A stretch of DNA of 64,000 nucleotides from Actinospica durhamensis. Its GTDB lineage: Bacteria > Actinomycetota > Actinomycetes > Streptomycetales > Catenulisporaceae. Where the stretch lies: NCBI RefSeq assembly GCF_018139695.1, contig NZ_JAGSOG010000011.1, positions 1-64,000 of the forward strand. Direction: 5' to 3'. A model generated the notes under the pieces. The model saw only the letters and a program-made list of their open reading frames with translations, had not been told where the DNA came from and did no database searches. Of this stretch, positions 40,271 to 48,681 are shown piece by piece (position 1 is the first letter of the stretch; each line of letters starts with the position of its first letter). Both the position numbers and the translations under genes were made by a program.

Positions 40271-41421
40271 CCGAGCGCACTGCCGCCCAGAAGACCGCCC
40301 GCCGTGCCCGGCTCGTGACCGTGGGCCTGCTCGTCCCGGCCGCGATGGGGCTGGCGCTGTCCGCGTCGACCTCGTACCGGTTCGCGCAAGGGCGACTCGG
40401 GATCACCGACTTCGCCGAGCGCGTGACCCTGTGCGGCACAGCTGAGGCCGCCATCATCGCCCTGACTTTGCACAGCTGGGGCACTAAGTCGAAGGCCTCC
40501 GCGTGGCTGGCGTACATCCTGGTCGCGGTGCAGGCCGTGCCCGCGTTCAGCGTCTCGGGCGGGACCGGCGGCATCGTCCGGATCGTGCTCGGCCCGATCC
40601 TGCTCGCGGTCATGCTGCACAAGCTGCTCGGCCTCGAGATGAAGCTGTCCGGCGAGAAGTCCACGGGGCTGCTCGCGTCGGCGGGCCGTGAGATCCGGGA
40701 GCGGCTCACGGCCCGGCTCGGGATCGGCCGGCGCGGCGCGGACTCCGCTGCGATCGCCCGCAGTCGTGCCGCCGACAAAGCCGTGTGGCTCGCGACCCGC
40801 CGACGCTGGACCCGCCGCTCGCATGCCCGTCTCGGTGCGGCGCTCGACGCCGCCCAGCACGGCCTGGACGCGGCGGACGCGGCTGCGGCTGAGGCCTCGA
40901 TCGTGGCGCGCATCGTGCGCCGCAACTCCGTGACCGACCTGCGTCGCCTCACCGCCCGGCACGTGTGGATGTCGTCGGCCGTGTCCGGCGTCGCGGTGAT
41001 CGAACCGCAGGCCGGAGAGATCGCCGAGGCGGACACGGCCGAGGACACGCAGGGCCCTGCGGAGCCCGTCATCTCGGGCTGGACGGGGCCGCGTGTGTCC
41101 GGCCGGCGTCGCCCTCGCAGGGTGCCGCGGACTCTGCGCCCCGCCAGGACGGTAGCGGCGACGCAGACGGCGCCTGAGCGGCCGGAAGCGGTCCTCGAGC
41201 CCGTACGGGTGGACACGGTCGAGACGGAGTCCACGGTCCCGCCGCAGGGCGCGAAGCGTCGCCCGTCTGTCCGCCCCGCGGTGATCGCGCTCAAGGCGCA
41301 GAACCCGGACATGGCCACGGACACCATCGCCGAAATCCTCGGCGTCGCCGAGCGCACCGTCACCCGGCACCTGTCCGCGAAAGACGCCCAGATCCAGCAC
41401 GCCAACGGCACCACCAATTAG
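40267..41421 (+). CDS. DUF2637-like (Spd-type) membrane protein with C-terminal HTH
   Basis: 384 aa. Four N-terminal hydrophobic segments (about 15-35, 50-70, 77-95, 98-116), as in DUF2637 proteins of AICEs and plasmids. A basic helical region (about 130-260) and an acidic Pro/Glu-rich linker follow. The last 50 residues form an HTH (DMATDTIAEILGVAERTVTR). A membrane-anchored protein with a DNA-binding tail could place element DNA near the transfer translocase or act in intramycelial spread; this is inference. Confidence 0.7.
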   Translation: MTERTAAQKTARRARLVTVGLLVPAAMGLALSASTSYRFAQGRLGITDFAERVTLCGTAEAAIIALTLHSWGTKSKASAWLAYILVAVQAVPAFSVSGGTGGIVRIVLGPILLAVMLHKLLGLEMKLSGEKSTGLLASAGREIRERLTARLGIGRRGADSAAIARSRAADKAVWLATRRRWTRRSHARLGAALDAAQHGLDAADAAAAEASIVARIVRRNSVTDLRRLTARHVWMSSAVSGVAVIEPQAGEIAEADTAEDTQGPAEPVISGWTGPRVSGRRRPRRVPRTLRPARTVAATQTAPERPEAVLEPVRVDTVETESTVPPQGAKRRPSVRPAVIALKAQNPDMATDTIAEILGVAERTVTRHLSAKDAQIQHANGTTN

Positions 41422-41429
41422 GAGGAACC

Positions 41430-41684
41430 ATGGCCGCCACCCCCAGCACCGAGCCCGGCACGGTCGTCATTCGCTACCGCAACCAGTCCGGTGCGCTCGT
41501 CACCGTCACCCGGCTCGAGCCGCAGGGCAGCCGCTTCGAGCGGTTCGGCGCCGAGTGCGCCGCCTGCCTCGACGCCATGAAGTGGCACCTGCGCCTGAGC
41601 GACACCCTCGACGACGGCCGCAACTGGGCGAGTGCCCACGCCGCCGAATGCCACGCGCTCCCGCAGCCCGAGACGCAGGACTGA
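41430..41684 (+). CDS. Small hypothetical protein with Cys/His motif
   Basis: 84 aa, strong ribosome-binding site (GGAGGAACC) before the ATG. ECAACLDAM and a later HAAECH may bind a metal. No family recognised. Lies in the transfer operon. Confidence 0.6.
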   Translation: MAATPSTEPGTVVIRYRNQSGALVTVTRLEPQGSRFERFGAECAACLDAMKWHLRLSDTLDDGRNWASAHAAECHALPQPETQD

Positions 41685-41773
41685 CCGCCTCACCGCCGCC
41701 GGCAGTCCCGCAGGGGCCTGTCGGTGCGCGGCGGGCGCTCAGCCCGGACCCTCACGCGAAGGAGATCACGAAC

Positions 41774-41923
41774 ATGGCCGGAACGCACTCGTACAGCTGC
41801 CCCAAGTGCGGGGTGACCAAGGGCGGCTACTACTTCCGCTGGACCGCCCAGGACGCCGCCGAAGTCCACCTGTGGAAGAAGCACCGGGTCGACGTGACGA
41901 AGAACCGCCGCTTTTCCAACTGA
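41774..41923 (+). CDS. Very small zinc-finger-like protein
   Basis: 49 aa. CPKCGVTKGG then HLWKKH gives a C-x2-C ... H-x4-H pattern of a C2H2-type finger. ATG with GAAGGAG upstream. The gap before it (41685-41773) holds nothing I recognise. Confidence 0.6.
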   Translation: MAGTHSYSCPKCGVTKGGYYFRWTAQDAAEVHLWKKHRVDVTKNRRFSN

Positions 41924-42026
41924 CCGTCCGACGGGCCACGATCGCCGGCGGCCCTGAGCTCCTCCCCAGGACCGCCGGTCCGCGCGGCCAACCGGCCGAA
42001 ACCCCAGTTCACGAAGGAGACGCACC

Positions 42027-42203
42027 GTGGCGAGGAAGTACGACGACAGCGACACGTCGGCCGAGGCGACGCGCGCGCGGTACGACCAGATGCTGGCACT
42101 GGCCCAGGACGGCAAGGACGTGCCCGCGGAGCTCTCCAGCCAGATCCAGCGTGGCGCCGACGCCGCGATGGACCGGGCGATCCGCAAGCACGGCAGGGAC
42201 TGA
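42027..42203 (+). CDS. Small charged hypothetical protein
   Basis: 58 aa: MARKYDDSDTSAEATRARYD at the start, helical throughout. GTG start with GAAGGAG 8 nt upstream. It follows the zinc-finger gene after 103 nt. Confidence 0.55.
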   Translation: MARKYDDSDTSAEATRARYDQMLALAQDGKDVPAELSSQIQRGADAAMDRAIRKHGRD

Positions 42204-42299
42204 CGGATTCCATAAACCACAGGTAGACGGCCGACCGCCCGGTTCGTGGCGATGAGCGTAGGCGGCCGGCCTTACTCCCGAGAGAGGAGCAAAATCATC

Positions 42300-44447
42300 A
42301 TGTCGCTGGACGAGACCGAAATCCAGCACGTCAACGGGCTCGCGCACAAGCGTGTCCGCCTCGATGACCCGACCACGGATCAGGGCACTGACCAGCCGGA
42401 ACAGGCCGCGCCGGAACTTATCACTGGTGATAAGTCGCCGGAGCCCGAGGTTGGCACCAGTGCCAACCTGCCGGACCCGGAGCCGTTCCAGCCCCGGCGG
42501 CGCGTCACCGTCCGGTCCGTGGCCACGCACCCGCACACCAAGACCGCGGCCCGGCACGGCGCGTACGTCGTCGCCGGCGGCAAGGTCGTGGCCCGCAAGG
42601 CGTGGGACGCGCGCACCACGGCCCGCCACCAGCGGTACCAGCGCCTCGCCGAGTCCACCGGTGACCACGAGCTCGCCAAGCACTGGGAGCAGCGCGTCGA
42701 GCACCACCGCGAGGCCCGCCACAAGCGGCGCCTCGCCATGCTCCACGCCCCCGTCATCGCGGCGAAAGCCCTGGTCTACGGCGCGATCGGCCTCGTGTTC
42801 CTCGGGATCGTCCTGTCCGTCGCCGGGTCCCACGCCAGCCCCCTGATGCCGCTGGTCGACGTCGCGCACGCCGTCCAGGCCGTCATCACCCTCGCCCGCG
42901 AGGCGTGGGAGATCGGGCGCTGGTTCCTGCCGTTCCTGGTCGGCTACGGGTTGTGGTCCGCCGGGCGCAAGGGCGCCGAGATGCCGTCGTGGCTGGTCAC
43001 CTCGACCGAGGGCGAGGACCTCGTCATCGACGAGCGCACCATCACCCTCGCGATCAAGGCGCTGCGGATCCAGGGCGTGACCGAGCACCTGAAGAAGGGC
43101 ATTCCGCTGCAGTACCTGACCCCGGCCAGGGAGGACGGGCGCGGCACGTTCGCGGCGCTGCGCCTGCCCAGCGGCGTGTCGGCGGAGAAGGTGGCCAAGC
43201 GGCGCACCGACTTGGCCACGGGCCTGCACCGGGCGGCGAAGGAGGTGTTCCCGACAGTCGGGGCCGAGGCGGGGATCCTGAACCTGTGGATCGCGGACAA
43301 GGGACGGCTCGAGGAGGGCGCGGGCCCGTACCCGCTGCTGACCGAGGGGCGCACGGACTTCTTCAAGGGCTTCCCGCTCGGGCAGACGCTCCGCGGGAAC
43401 CTGATCACCGCGCCGATGATGGGCTGCAACACGATTGTCGGAGGCATGCCGGGCCAGGGTAAGAGTTCGGCGGCGCGCGCCCTGATGGCCGGCGCGTCCC
43501 TGGACCCGTCCTGTGAGCTGCGGATCTGGGTGCCGGACGCGAACTTTGACTTCGAGCTGTTCAAGCGGCGCTGCTCGACGTACGTCATGGGCGCCGAGAG
43601 CGAGTACATCGAGGAGATCCTCGAGGGCTGCGAACTGTTGCACGAGGAGATTCAGGCGCGCGGCCGGCTCCTGACGGACATGGAGCAGCCCGAGGTCACC
43701 CGGAAGATCGCGGATGCGAACCGGCGGCTGCGGCCTCTGGTGACGCTGCTCGAAGAGGCGCACGTGGCCTTCCAGCACGCCAAGTACGGCAAGGCCATCT
43801 CGCAGCTGACCGTGGAGAACGTCAAGCTCGGCCGCAAGCGCGCCGTGCACCAGATCGTCTCGACGCAGGCCCCGACGAAGGACTCGATCCCGCGCGACGT
43901 CACCCGCAACTGCAGCAACGGCCTGGCCTTCGCGGTCGGCGACCACGTCGCGAACGACGCGCTGCTCGGGCAGGGGGCATATCGGGGCGGTCACCGGGCG
44001 ACGGAGCTGCTGCCGGGCGTGGACCGGGGCGTGTGCCTCGCGAAGGGCCTGACCGGGGCTCGCAGCGAACTGACGCAGGTGCACTTCGTCAGCATCACGC
44101 GTGAGCTCGACGAGCTCACGCCGCTGATCGACCGGGCCGTGGACGCGGTGCGCGACTACGACGCGTCCGCGCTGGCCGCGCCCGTGCGCCAGGAGCAGCG
44201 CGACCTGCTCGCCGACCTGGGCGCGGTCCTCGCCGGCGATGTCGACCCGGTGCCGATCGCGGACGTCCCGCGCCGGCTGCGGGAGCTCGCGCCGAAGTGG
44301 TCGGCCTACCAGAACCTGGCGGGCACGGCGCTGGTGAAGCTGCTCGCCGAACTCGGGATCAAGGTCCCGAGTACCGGCAACCGCTACCCGCTCGACCCTG
44401 CCGCGGTGCGTCGCGCTCTCGATGAGAGGGACGCCGAGGACGACTGA
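42300..44447 (+). CDS. FtsK/SpoIIIE-type DNA translocase (TraB/TraSA-like)
   Basis: 715 aa. Motor for transfer of double-stranded DNA between hyphae in actinomycete integrative elements. Cytoplasmic N-terminus (1-150) with Arg/His-rich helices, two membrane segments (about 155-180 and 215-235), then the RecA-like motor: Walker A GGMPGQGKSSA (about 381-391), Walker B TLLEEAHVAFQ-type segment, and DVTRNCSNGLAFAVG. The last 70 residues (LAGTALVKLLAELGIKVPS) resemble a winged-helix DNA-reading domain, as in TraB. ATG with GAGAGGAG upstream. GTTAG repeats follow directly. Confidence 0.88.
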   Translation: MSLDETEIQHVNGLAHKRVRLDDPTTDQGTDQPEQAAPELITGDKSPEPEVGTSANLPDPEPFQPRRRVTVRSVATHPHTKTAARHGAYVVAGGKVVARKAWDARTTARHQRYQRLAESTGDHELAKHWEQRVEHHREARHKRRLAMLHAPVIAAKALVYGAIGLVFLGIVLSVAGSHASPLMPLVDVAHAVQAVITLAREAWEIGRWFLPFLVGYGLWSAGRKGAEMPSWLVTSTEGEDLVIDERTITLAIKALRIQGVTEHLKKGIPLQYLTPAREDGRGTFAALRLPSGVSAEKVAKRRTDLATGLHRAAKEVFPTVGAEAGILNLWIADKGRLEEGAGPYPLLTEGRTDFFKGFPLGQTLRGNLITAPMMGCNTIVGGMPGQGKSSAARALMAGASLDPSCELRIWVPDANFDFELFKRRCSTYVMGAESEYIEEILEGCELLHEEIQARGRLLTDMEQPEVTRKIADANRRLRPLVTLLEEAHVAFQHAKYGKAISQLTVENVKLGRKRAVHQIVSTQAPTKDSIPRDVTRNCSNGLAFAVGDHVANDALLGQGAYRGGHRATELLPGVDRGVCLAKGLTGARSELTQVHFVSITRELDELTPLIDRAVDAVRDYDASALAAPVRQEQRDLLADLGAVLAGDVDPVPIADVPRRLRELAPKWSAYQNLAGTALVKLLAELGIKVPSTGNRYPLDPAAVRRALDERDAEDD

Positions 44448-44450
44448 CCC

Positions 44451-44623
44451 GGGTTAGGTCGCTCGATTCCGAGTTAGATCCGTAACCTAACGATAGATCA
44501 AATAGTTAACAGCGCTGGTCAGGGCGAATGATCCGAGTTAGCCCACCGGCGCGGGTTAGGCCGGCCGTCCGCGAGGCCCCAGAAACGCGGTTTCGCGGAT
44601 AGCCAGCCGACCTACCTAACCCC
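44451..44623. repeat. GTTAG repeat cluster behind the translocase gene
   Basis: The core GTTAG occurs on the plus strand at 44453, 44473, 44537 and 44555 and on the minus strand at 44487-44491 and 44616-44620. Three of these are in the longer GGGTTAGG form. A GTTAAC is at 44505. This AT-richer, non-coding 195-bp gap is the best candidate in the window for the TraB recognition locus (clt) or a plasmid-like origin. Confidence 0.65.
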
Positions 44624-44643
44624 GACTCCCAGGAAGACGCGAC

Positions 44644-45117
44644 ATGACCGAGACCGAGATCACCACCGGCGCCGAGCGCGCCCAGACCGACACCGCCGAG
44701 CCGACCCTGACCATCAGCGAACTGCGTGCCCTGCTCCGCGACGCCACCGCCTACGCCGCCGCGCAGCGCCCCATCGTCCTGCACGCGCCCGCCGAGCCCG
44801 TCACGGCCACGCAGACCGCCCCGGCCGGGCACGCGGGCATCACCGTCGCCGTCCCGGCCGCCACGGCCATCCAGGACGCCCCGGAGCGCCGCTACTCGAT
44901 CCACGAGCTCGTCGGCCACTGCGGCATGGCGGTCGCCGGCACCGGGTTCATCACGGCGATCCTGCTCGCCGTCGCGGGCTCCCCCGACATCACGACTGCG
45001 GCCGTCGCCGGCGTCGCCGGGCTCGCCGTCTCGTTCGGCGCGGCGGTCACCGGTACCAACGCCGACGACCGGGCGCAGGCCGCGAGCTGGGCCAAGCGGC
45101 AGGAGACGCACCAGTGA
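44644..45117 (+). CDS. Small Spd-like membrane protein
   Basis: 157 aa. Cytoplasmic Ala/Thr-rich N-terminus with a helix (LTISELRALLRDATAYAA), then two hydrophobic segments (about 100-118 and 122-142). The position after the translocase and the GTGA overlap with another small membrane gene are typical of Spd (spread) proteins that accompany TraB. No sequence family recognised. Confidence 0.65.
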   Translation: MTETEITTGAERAQTDTAEPTLTISELRALLRDATAYAAAQRPIVLHAPAEPVTATQTAPAGHAGITVAVPAATAIQDAPERRYSIHELVGHCGMAVAGTGFITAILLAVAGSPDITTAAVAGVAGLAVSFGAAVTGTNADDRAQAASWAKRQETHQ

Positions 45118-45320
45118 ACCCGAACGAGCGCGTTCCCCTGACCTGCTGCTACCTGTTCGCCGCGCTGTCCTTCCTCGGCATCCTCGGCATCTTCATCACG
45201 GGCGCAGCGACGGCCGCGATCGTGCTGTTCGTCGCCGGGTTCGCCGGCGTCATCGCGTCCACGGCCGCATTGGTCCAGGCCGAGCAGCACGCCCAGTCAC
45301 CAGCGCGCAGGACCGGCTAA
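45114..45320 (+). CDS. Small two-span membrane protein (Spd-like)
   Basis: 68 aa, two hydrophobic segments (about 9-29 and 32-52: LFAALSFLGILGIFITG and IVLFVAGFAGVIASTAALV). GTG start overlapping the previous stop. Last gene of the plus-strand operon. Confidence 0.65.
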   Translation: MNPNERVPLTCCYLFAALSFLGILGIFITGAATAAIVLFVAGFAGVIASTAALVQAEQHAQSPARRTG

Positions 45321-45342
45321 CCCTTCCTGGACGTCGCCCAGG

Positions 45343-45504
45343 TCACCGTTGACCTGACGAGGTCCGGCGCCGACGGCGAGCGCGGAGTCTCCACGCGAGC
45401 AGAGCGCCCCCTGCCGCGACGACCAGGACAACCCCGAGAACGACCAGCCAGAAGACCTCGAAAACGCCGCTCATGTAGCCCATGCCACTGCCCAGATAGG
45501 TCAC
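45343..45504 (-). CDS. Very small single-span membrane protein
   Basis: 53 aa from a GTG at 45504: a central hydrophobic helix (VFEVFWLVVLGVVLVVAAGG) followed by a strongly basic tail (RARRRRR). A GGAGG lies about 10 nt upstream. Oriented against the transfer operon. ATG starts at 45486 and 45477 are alternatives. Confidence 0.4.
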   Translation of the reverse strand: MTYLGSGMGYMSGVFEVFWLVVLGVVLVVAAGGALLAWRLRARRRRRTSSGQR

Positions 45505-45902
45505 TTCTCCGCCCCCTCCTGCCCGACATATTGACGGCCGGGCGCTCGGTCCGGGACTCGCGGCAGTCTCGATTGCACTCCGACCCCGCAACGCACGCGG
45601 CGCGTCGCAGACTCGGCCCGACCGACGAAACGGCGGATTCTGTCAGTGCATGGGCGTATCGTCGGAATTACTCACTTCAGCCCTGTGGCCAGATGCTGCA
45701 GAGCGCGGAACGGCCCCGGCGGATTCGACACCACCGGGGCTGTTCTGTGTCCAGCGCAGGTCATGAAGGGCCGGTCCGGGTGCGTGCTGCGGGCGGAGCC
45801 GAGATGGCCGCGGCCTGAGAGTTGGCGTTGCTCGGGGGACCGCTTGAGCAGCCAGCCGCGGCGGCGGTCGACACGACGGCGAGGACGGCAAAGCGTCCGA
45901 CG
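45505..45902. other. Gap with no confident gene
   Basis: About 400 bp separate the conjugation operon side from the DUF4352 gene. It contains the hairpin at 45708-45744. Several short ORFs are open but none has a supported start or sensible composition. Confidence 0.5.
45708..45744. terminator. Hairpin terminator between convergent transcripts
   Basis: AACGGCCCCGG / CCGGGGCTGTT, 11 bp with one G-T pair, 15-nt loop. It lies between the end of the transfer operon and the end of the DUF4352 gene. Confidence 0.7.
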
Positions 45903-46670
45903 TCAAGACAGCTTCCACTGCGCCGTGTCGTCGTCCATCCCGCTCAACGGCGTGAACTGCACCGTCGTCACCTTGTCGCCCTTCGGGACCTCGAACACGA
46001 TCCAGCCGAGCGTCGAGTCGCCGGCCGCGAGGTTCGCCGTGTCGGCCATCATCGGGCCGGAGGAGATCGCGGAGACGATCGTGGACTGGAAAGTCTGGCC
46101 TTTCGCGTCCTTCACGACGACGCAGTTCGACGGGGAGTCGCTCCACGCCTTGCCGCCGACGTCTTTGATCTCGAACTGTGCGGCGTAGTACTGATCGCCC
46201 GAGTCCGGCGACTCGAACCCGCTCGTTGCGTGCGGGCTCGCGTCGACCTTCTTCAGGGTGACGGCGAGCTTGTCGCCGGCGACGTCGGTCACCTCGATCG
46301 TGTCGCCGAGCCCGGCAGCCTTCGATCCGGCGCCCGCGGCGGACTTGCCGGCGGCGGCCGGGGTGTTCGCGGCGGTCGTGTTCACGGTCGTGTTGTTCTT
46401 CGACCCGACGGCCGCCGCGACGACGATGAGGACGACCAGCGCGACGACGCCGAGGCAGCCGAACCCGGCGATCTTCGCGCCGCGCTTCTTCTTCGGCGGT
46501 GGCGCCTGCGGCGGGTAGGGCTGCCCGTAGTACGGCTGCTGGCCGCCCGCATACGGGTCCTGCCCGCCGTACTGCGGCACCGACGCACCGCCGCGGCTGC
46601 GCGTAGGCGCCTCGTACGGGCCGGGCTGCTCGTCGTACGGCTGGCTCGGGTCGCTGGGCCGCTGTTCCAT
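45903..46670 (-). CDS. DUF4352 membrane-anchored protein
   Basis: 255 aa. Pro/Gln/Tyr/Gly-rich cytoplasmic N-terminus (about 1-62), one membrane span (FGCLGVVALVVLIVVAAAV, about 68-88), Ala-rich linker and a DUF4352 immunoglobulin-like outer domain (about 120-255, YYAAQFEIKDVGGKAWSDSP). Function unknown; such proteins are frequent in actinomycetes and their phages. ATG with GAGGGGGG upstream, and a good promoter 36 nt away. Confidence 0.85.
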   Translation of the reverse strand: MEQRPSDPSQPYDEQPGPYEAPTRSRGGASVPQYGGQDPYAGGQQPYYGQPYPPQAPPPKKKRGAKIAGFGCLGVVALVVLIVVAAAVGSKNNTTVNTTAANTPAAAGKSAAGAGSKAAGLGDTIEVTDVAGDKLAVTLKKVDASPHATSGFESPDSGDQYYAAQFEIKDVGGKAWSDSPSNCVVVKDAKGQTFQSTIVSAISSGPMMADTANLAAGDSTLGWIVFEVPKGDKVTTVQFTPLSGMDDDTAQWKLS

Positions 46671-46705
46671 GGTCCCCCCTCGGGATGGTGAATCTGGCGA
46701 GGGGG

Positions 46706-46735
46706 ACCGTATCGGCGCGGCCAGGATTGCGTCAG
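46706..46735 (-). promoter_or_regulatory. Promoter of the DUF4352 gene
   Basis: On the minus strand CTGACG (46735-46730), 18-nt spacer, TACGGT (46711-46706), giving a leader of about 30 nt with a Shine-Dalgarno. Confidence 0.55.
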
Positions 46736-46931
46736 GGGTTTGCGGATCCGTGACCGGGCCGTATGGCGAACGGAATGCGCGCGGGTCGCACGCGTAACGC
46801 GAGGCATCAGGCGACGCTGGCGTGACCTCCGACTTGCGCGCGGGCTGGCCGCCGCCGCCGTTGCCGGGCCGCTTCCCTCGACTGGCCGACGCAGGCTCGC
46901 GGCCGACCACGCAGCGCGGTTCCATGGGCAC

Positions 46932-47120
46932 ATGAGCGAGGAGCCGAACGTCGTCCTACGCGGTGGCCAGCTCGACGGCCTCCGCGTCACGGCGGACACC
47001 CGGAAGCCCATCACCCTCACGGCCGGCGAGCTGCTGTTCGTGTACCGCCCGCTCGGCGAGATGGACAGCGAGTACCCAGAGCTTGCCGTGTACGTGTACT
47101 CCCACACCGAGGACCGTTGA
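46932..47120 (+). CDS. Small PNVVLRGG protein, copy 1 of 3
   Basis: 62 aa. Shares PNVVLRGGQLDG near the start and VYRPLGEMDSEYP near the end with the next two genes. Small strand-rich proteins with this pattern are familiar from actinophages and mobile elements; function unknown. ATG at 46932; no Shine-Dalgarno, but a GGTTC-ATGGGC element lies just before it, shared with copy 3. Confidence 0.65.
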   Translation: MSEEPNVVLRGGQLDGLRVTADTRKPITLTAGELLFVYRPLGEMDSEYPELAVYVYSHTEDR

Positions 47121-47189
47121 GCCACAGGCCGTAGCCCGGTCGGTGGCCACCCGCTCGCGCCCGGCTGGCAGTGGCCGTTGGATGGGGTC

Positions 47190-47399
47190 ATGGACCCCCA
47201 CGGCTTCGACGAACACCCCGATCCGAACGTAGTGCTGCGCGGCGGCCCACTCGACGGTATCCGCGTCCGGGTGCACACCCAGGCGCCCATCACCCTCGAC
47301 GCTGGCGACCAGATATGCGTGTACAGGCCGCTCGGCGAGATGGACTCGGAGTACCCGAGCTTCAGCGTCTACGTCTTCGACCGCACCGAGGACCGCTGA
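47190..47399 (+). CDS. Small PNVVLRGG protein, copy 2 of 3
   Basis: 69 aa from ATG 47190 (an in-frame ATG at 47178 adds four residues). PNVVLRGGPLDGIRVRV, then CVYRPLGEMDSEYPSFSVYV. Closest to copy 1 at the C-terminus. Tandem duplicate. Confidence 0.65.
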   Translation: MDPHGFDEHPDPNVVLRGGPLDGIRVRVHTQAPITLDAGDQICVYRPLGEMDSEYPSFSVYVFDRTEDR

Positions 47400-47482
47400 G
47401 CGGAATCCGCGACGCGGCTCGGAGTCGCCCGCGCGGCCCACACGGGCTCGCGCACGGTTCACACGGGCGGTTCGATGGGCCT

Positions 47483-47692
47483 ATGAGCGATAGGTCGGGT
47501 TACGCCGCGGTCGTGCCGAACGTGGTCCTGCGCGGCGGCCCGCTCGACGGCGAACAGCGGCACGTCGAAAGCCGGGCGCCGATCGGCATCGAGGTCGACG
47601 ACCACCGGGCGGTCTACCGGCCCACGGCCGAACTCGACACCGAGTTCCCCACGCTCGCCGTCTGGGTGTACGACCACGCCGAGACGGCCTGA
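47483..47692 (+). CDS. Small PNVVLRGG protein, copy 3 of 3
   Basis: 69 aa. PNVVLRGGPLDGEQRHVE then VYRPTAELDTEFPTLAVWV, the most diverged of the three. The upstream sequence (GGCTCGCG-N16-GGTTCGATGGGC) matches that of copy 1. Confidence 0.65.
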   Translation: MSDRSGYAAVVPNVVLRGGPLDGEQRHVESRAPIGIEVDDHRAVYRPTAELDTEFPTLAVWVYDHAETA

Positions 47693-47737
47693 GCGGGCGA
47701 CCCGCCGCGCGAGCTGACGCTCGGGCATAGTTCCGCC

Positions 47738-48244
47738 ATGACTTCAGCGGAGTCCACACTCCTCGGCATCGTCATCGGCGCGGCGCTCGCGTGGCTGGGA
47801 AACGTGCTCTCCAGCCGCGCGCAATGGCGGCGCGAGGAGCAGCGCAGGCTGGCCGAACGGCGAACTGAGCTCTACCAGGACATGTTCGTAAGGACGCGCT
47901 ACCTCGTGCGCGTCCAGAAGCTGCACGGTATCGAGCCTCACCCAGAGGCAACGCCGGAAGCGGTCGCCGAACTGGACCGGTGGAGCGCCCGCGTGAGCCT
48001 GTTCGCATCAACGAAGGTCTCGATGCTGTGGGATATCTGGTTCACGATCCACATGCAGGGCTGGGAGATCCACCGGACCAAGCTGGAGACTCTCGAGGAT
48101 CGCCGGCGCTACGCCGCCCACGGAACTCGTCGTGAGCAGGCTCATGAGGCGATTGTCGATCAGATGCGCCGAGAGATCGGGTTCGGAACGCCGCGAGGTC
48201 GCATTCGTGGTGCGCTACCCCGACGTCAGAGCGTCGAGCGGTAG
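47738..48244 (+). CDS. Membrane-anchored hypothetical protein
   Basis: 168 aa. One N-terminal membrane segment (LLGIVIGAALAWLGNVL, about 8-25) followed by a long charged helix (REEQRRLAERRTELYQDMF) and a helical domain. CATAGT ends 6 nt before the ATG, so it may be leaderless. Its 3' end overlaps the convergent GNAT gene by 19 nt. Similar in plan to the protein at 54723-55364. Confidence 0.6.
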   Translation: MTSAESTLLGIVIGAALAWLGNVLSSRAQWRREEQRRLAERRTELYQDMFVRTRYLVRVQKLHGIEPHPEATPEAVAELDRWSARVSLFASTKVSMLWDIWFTIHMQGWEIHRTKLETLEDRRRYAAHGTRREQAHEAIVDQMRREIGFGTPRGRIRGALPRRQSVER

Positions 48245-48681
48245 AACACCTTCGACCCGTTCTCGGCATACCCGAGCGACGCGTAGAACGCCCGCGCCTG
48301 CTCGTTCGGCGCGTCCGTCGTCCACTCCACCCGGCTGCACTCGTTGAAGCGCGCTATCCGGTGCAGCTCGTCCATGAACTGCCTGCCGAGCCCGGTCCGC
48401 CGGTACGCCTCGGCCACGTAGAGCTCTTTCAGGTACAGGCTCTTGGTGAATCCGGCCGCCGGCCACAGGAACGAGTACGACGCGAACCCGGCTGGCTTGT
48501 CCTCGTCCCACGCCATCAGCACATAGGCGGCCGGCGCCGTGCAGAACAAAGCCGCTTCGATCTGCGCGAGCTGGTCATCGAGCGGTTCCGTGGGTTCGCC
48601 TCCATAGAACCGCTCAAGCTCGTCCATCAGGCCGACGAGCGCCTCGGCGTCCCTGGGGCGAATGGGATCAAGGTTGATCAA
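48226..48681 (-). CDS. GNAT-family N-acetyltransferase
   Basis: 151 aa. IRPRDAEALVGLMDELERFY start, LYLKELYVAEAYRRTGLGRQ with the Arg/Gly acetyl-CoA loop (about 90-105), and NEQARAFYASLGYAENG at the end. TTG start overlapping the regulator's TGA by 4 nt, so it is translated with the XRE gene. Substrate unknown. Confidence 0.85.
   Translation of the reverse strand: MINLDPIRPRDAEALVGLMDELERFYGGEPTEPLDDQLAQIEAALFCTAPAAYVLMAWDEDKPAGFASYSFLWPAAGFTKSLYLKELYVAEAYRRTGLGRQFMDELHRIARFNECSRVEWTTDAPNEQARAFYASLGYAENGSKVFYRSTL

Noticed and set aside
44453-44620. CRISPR array
   Set aside because: The GTTAG repeats are 5-8 bp, irregularly spaced and on both strands. No CRISPR-length repeats, spacers or cas genes are present.
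45531-45902. Short plus-strand ORFs in the gap before the DUF4352 gene
   Set aside because: No ribosome-binding sites or recognisable protein features, and they run through the terminator hairpin.
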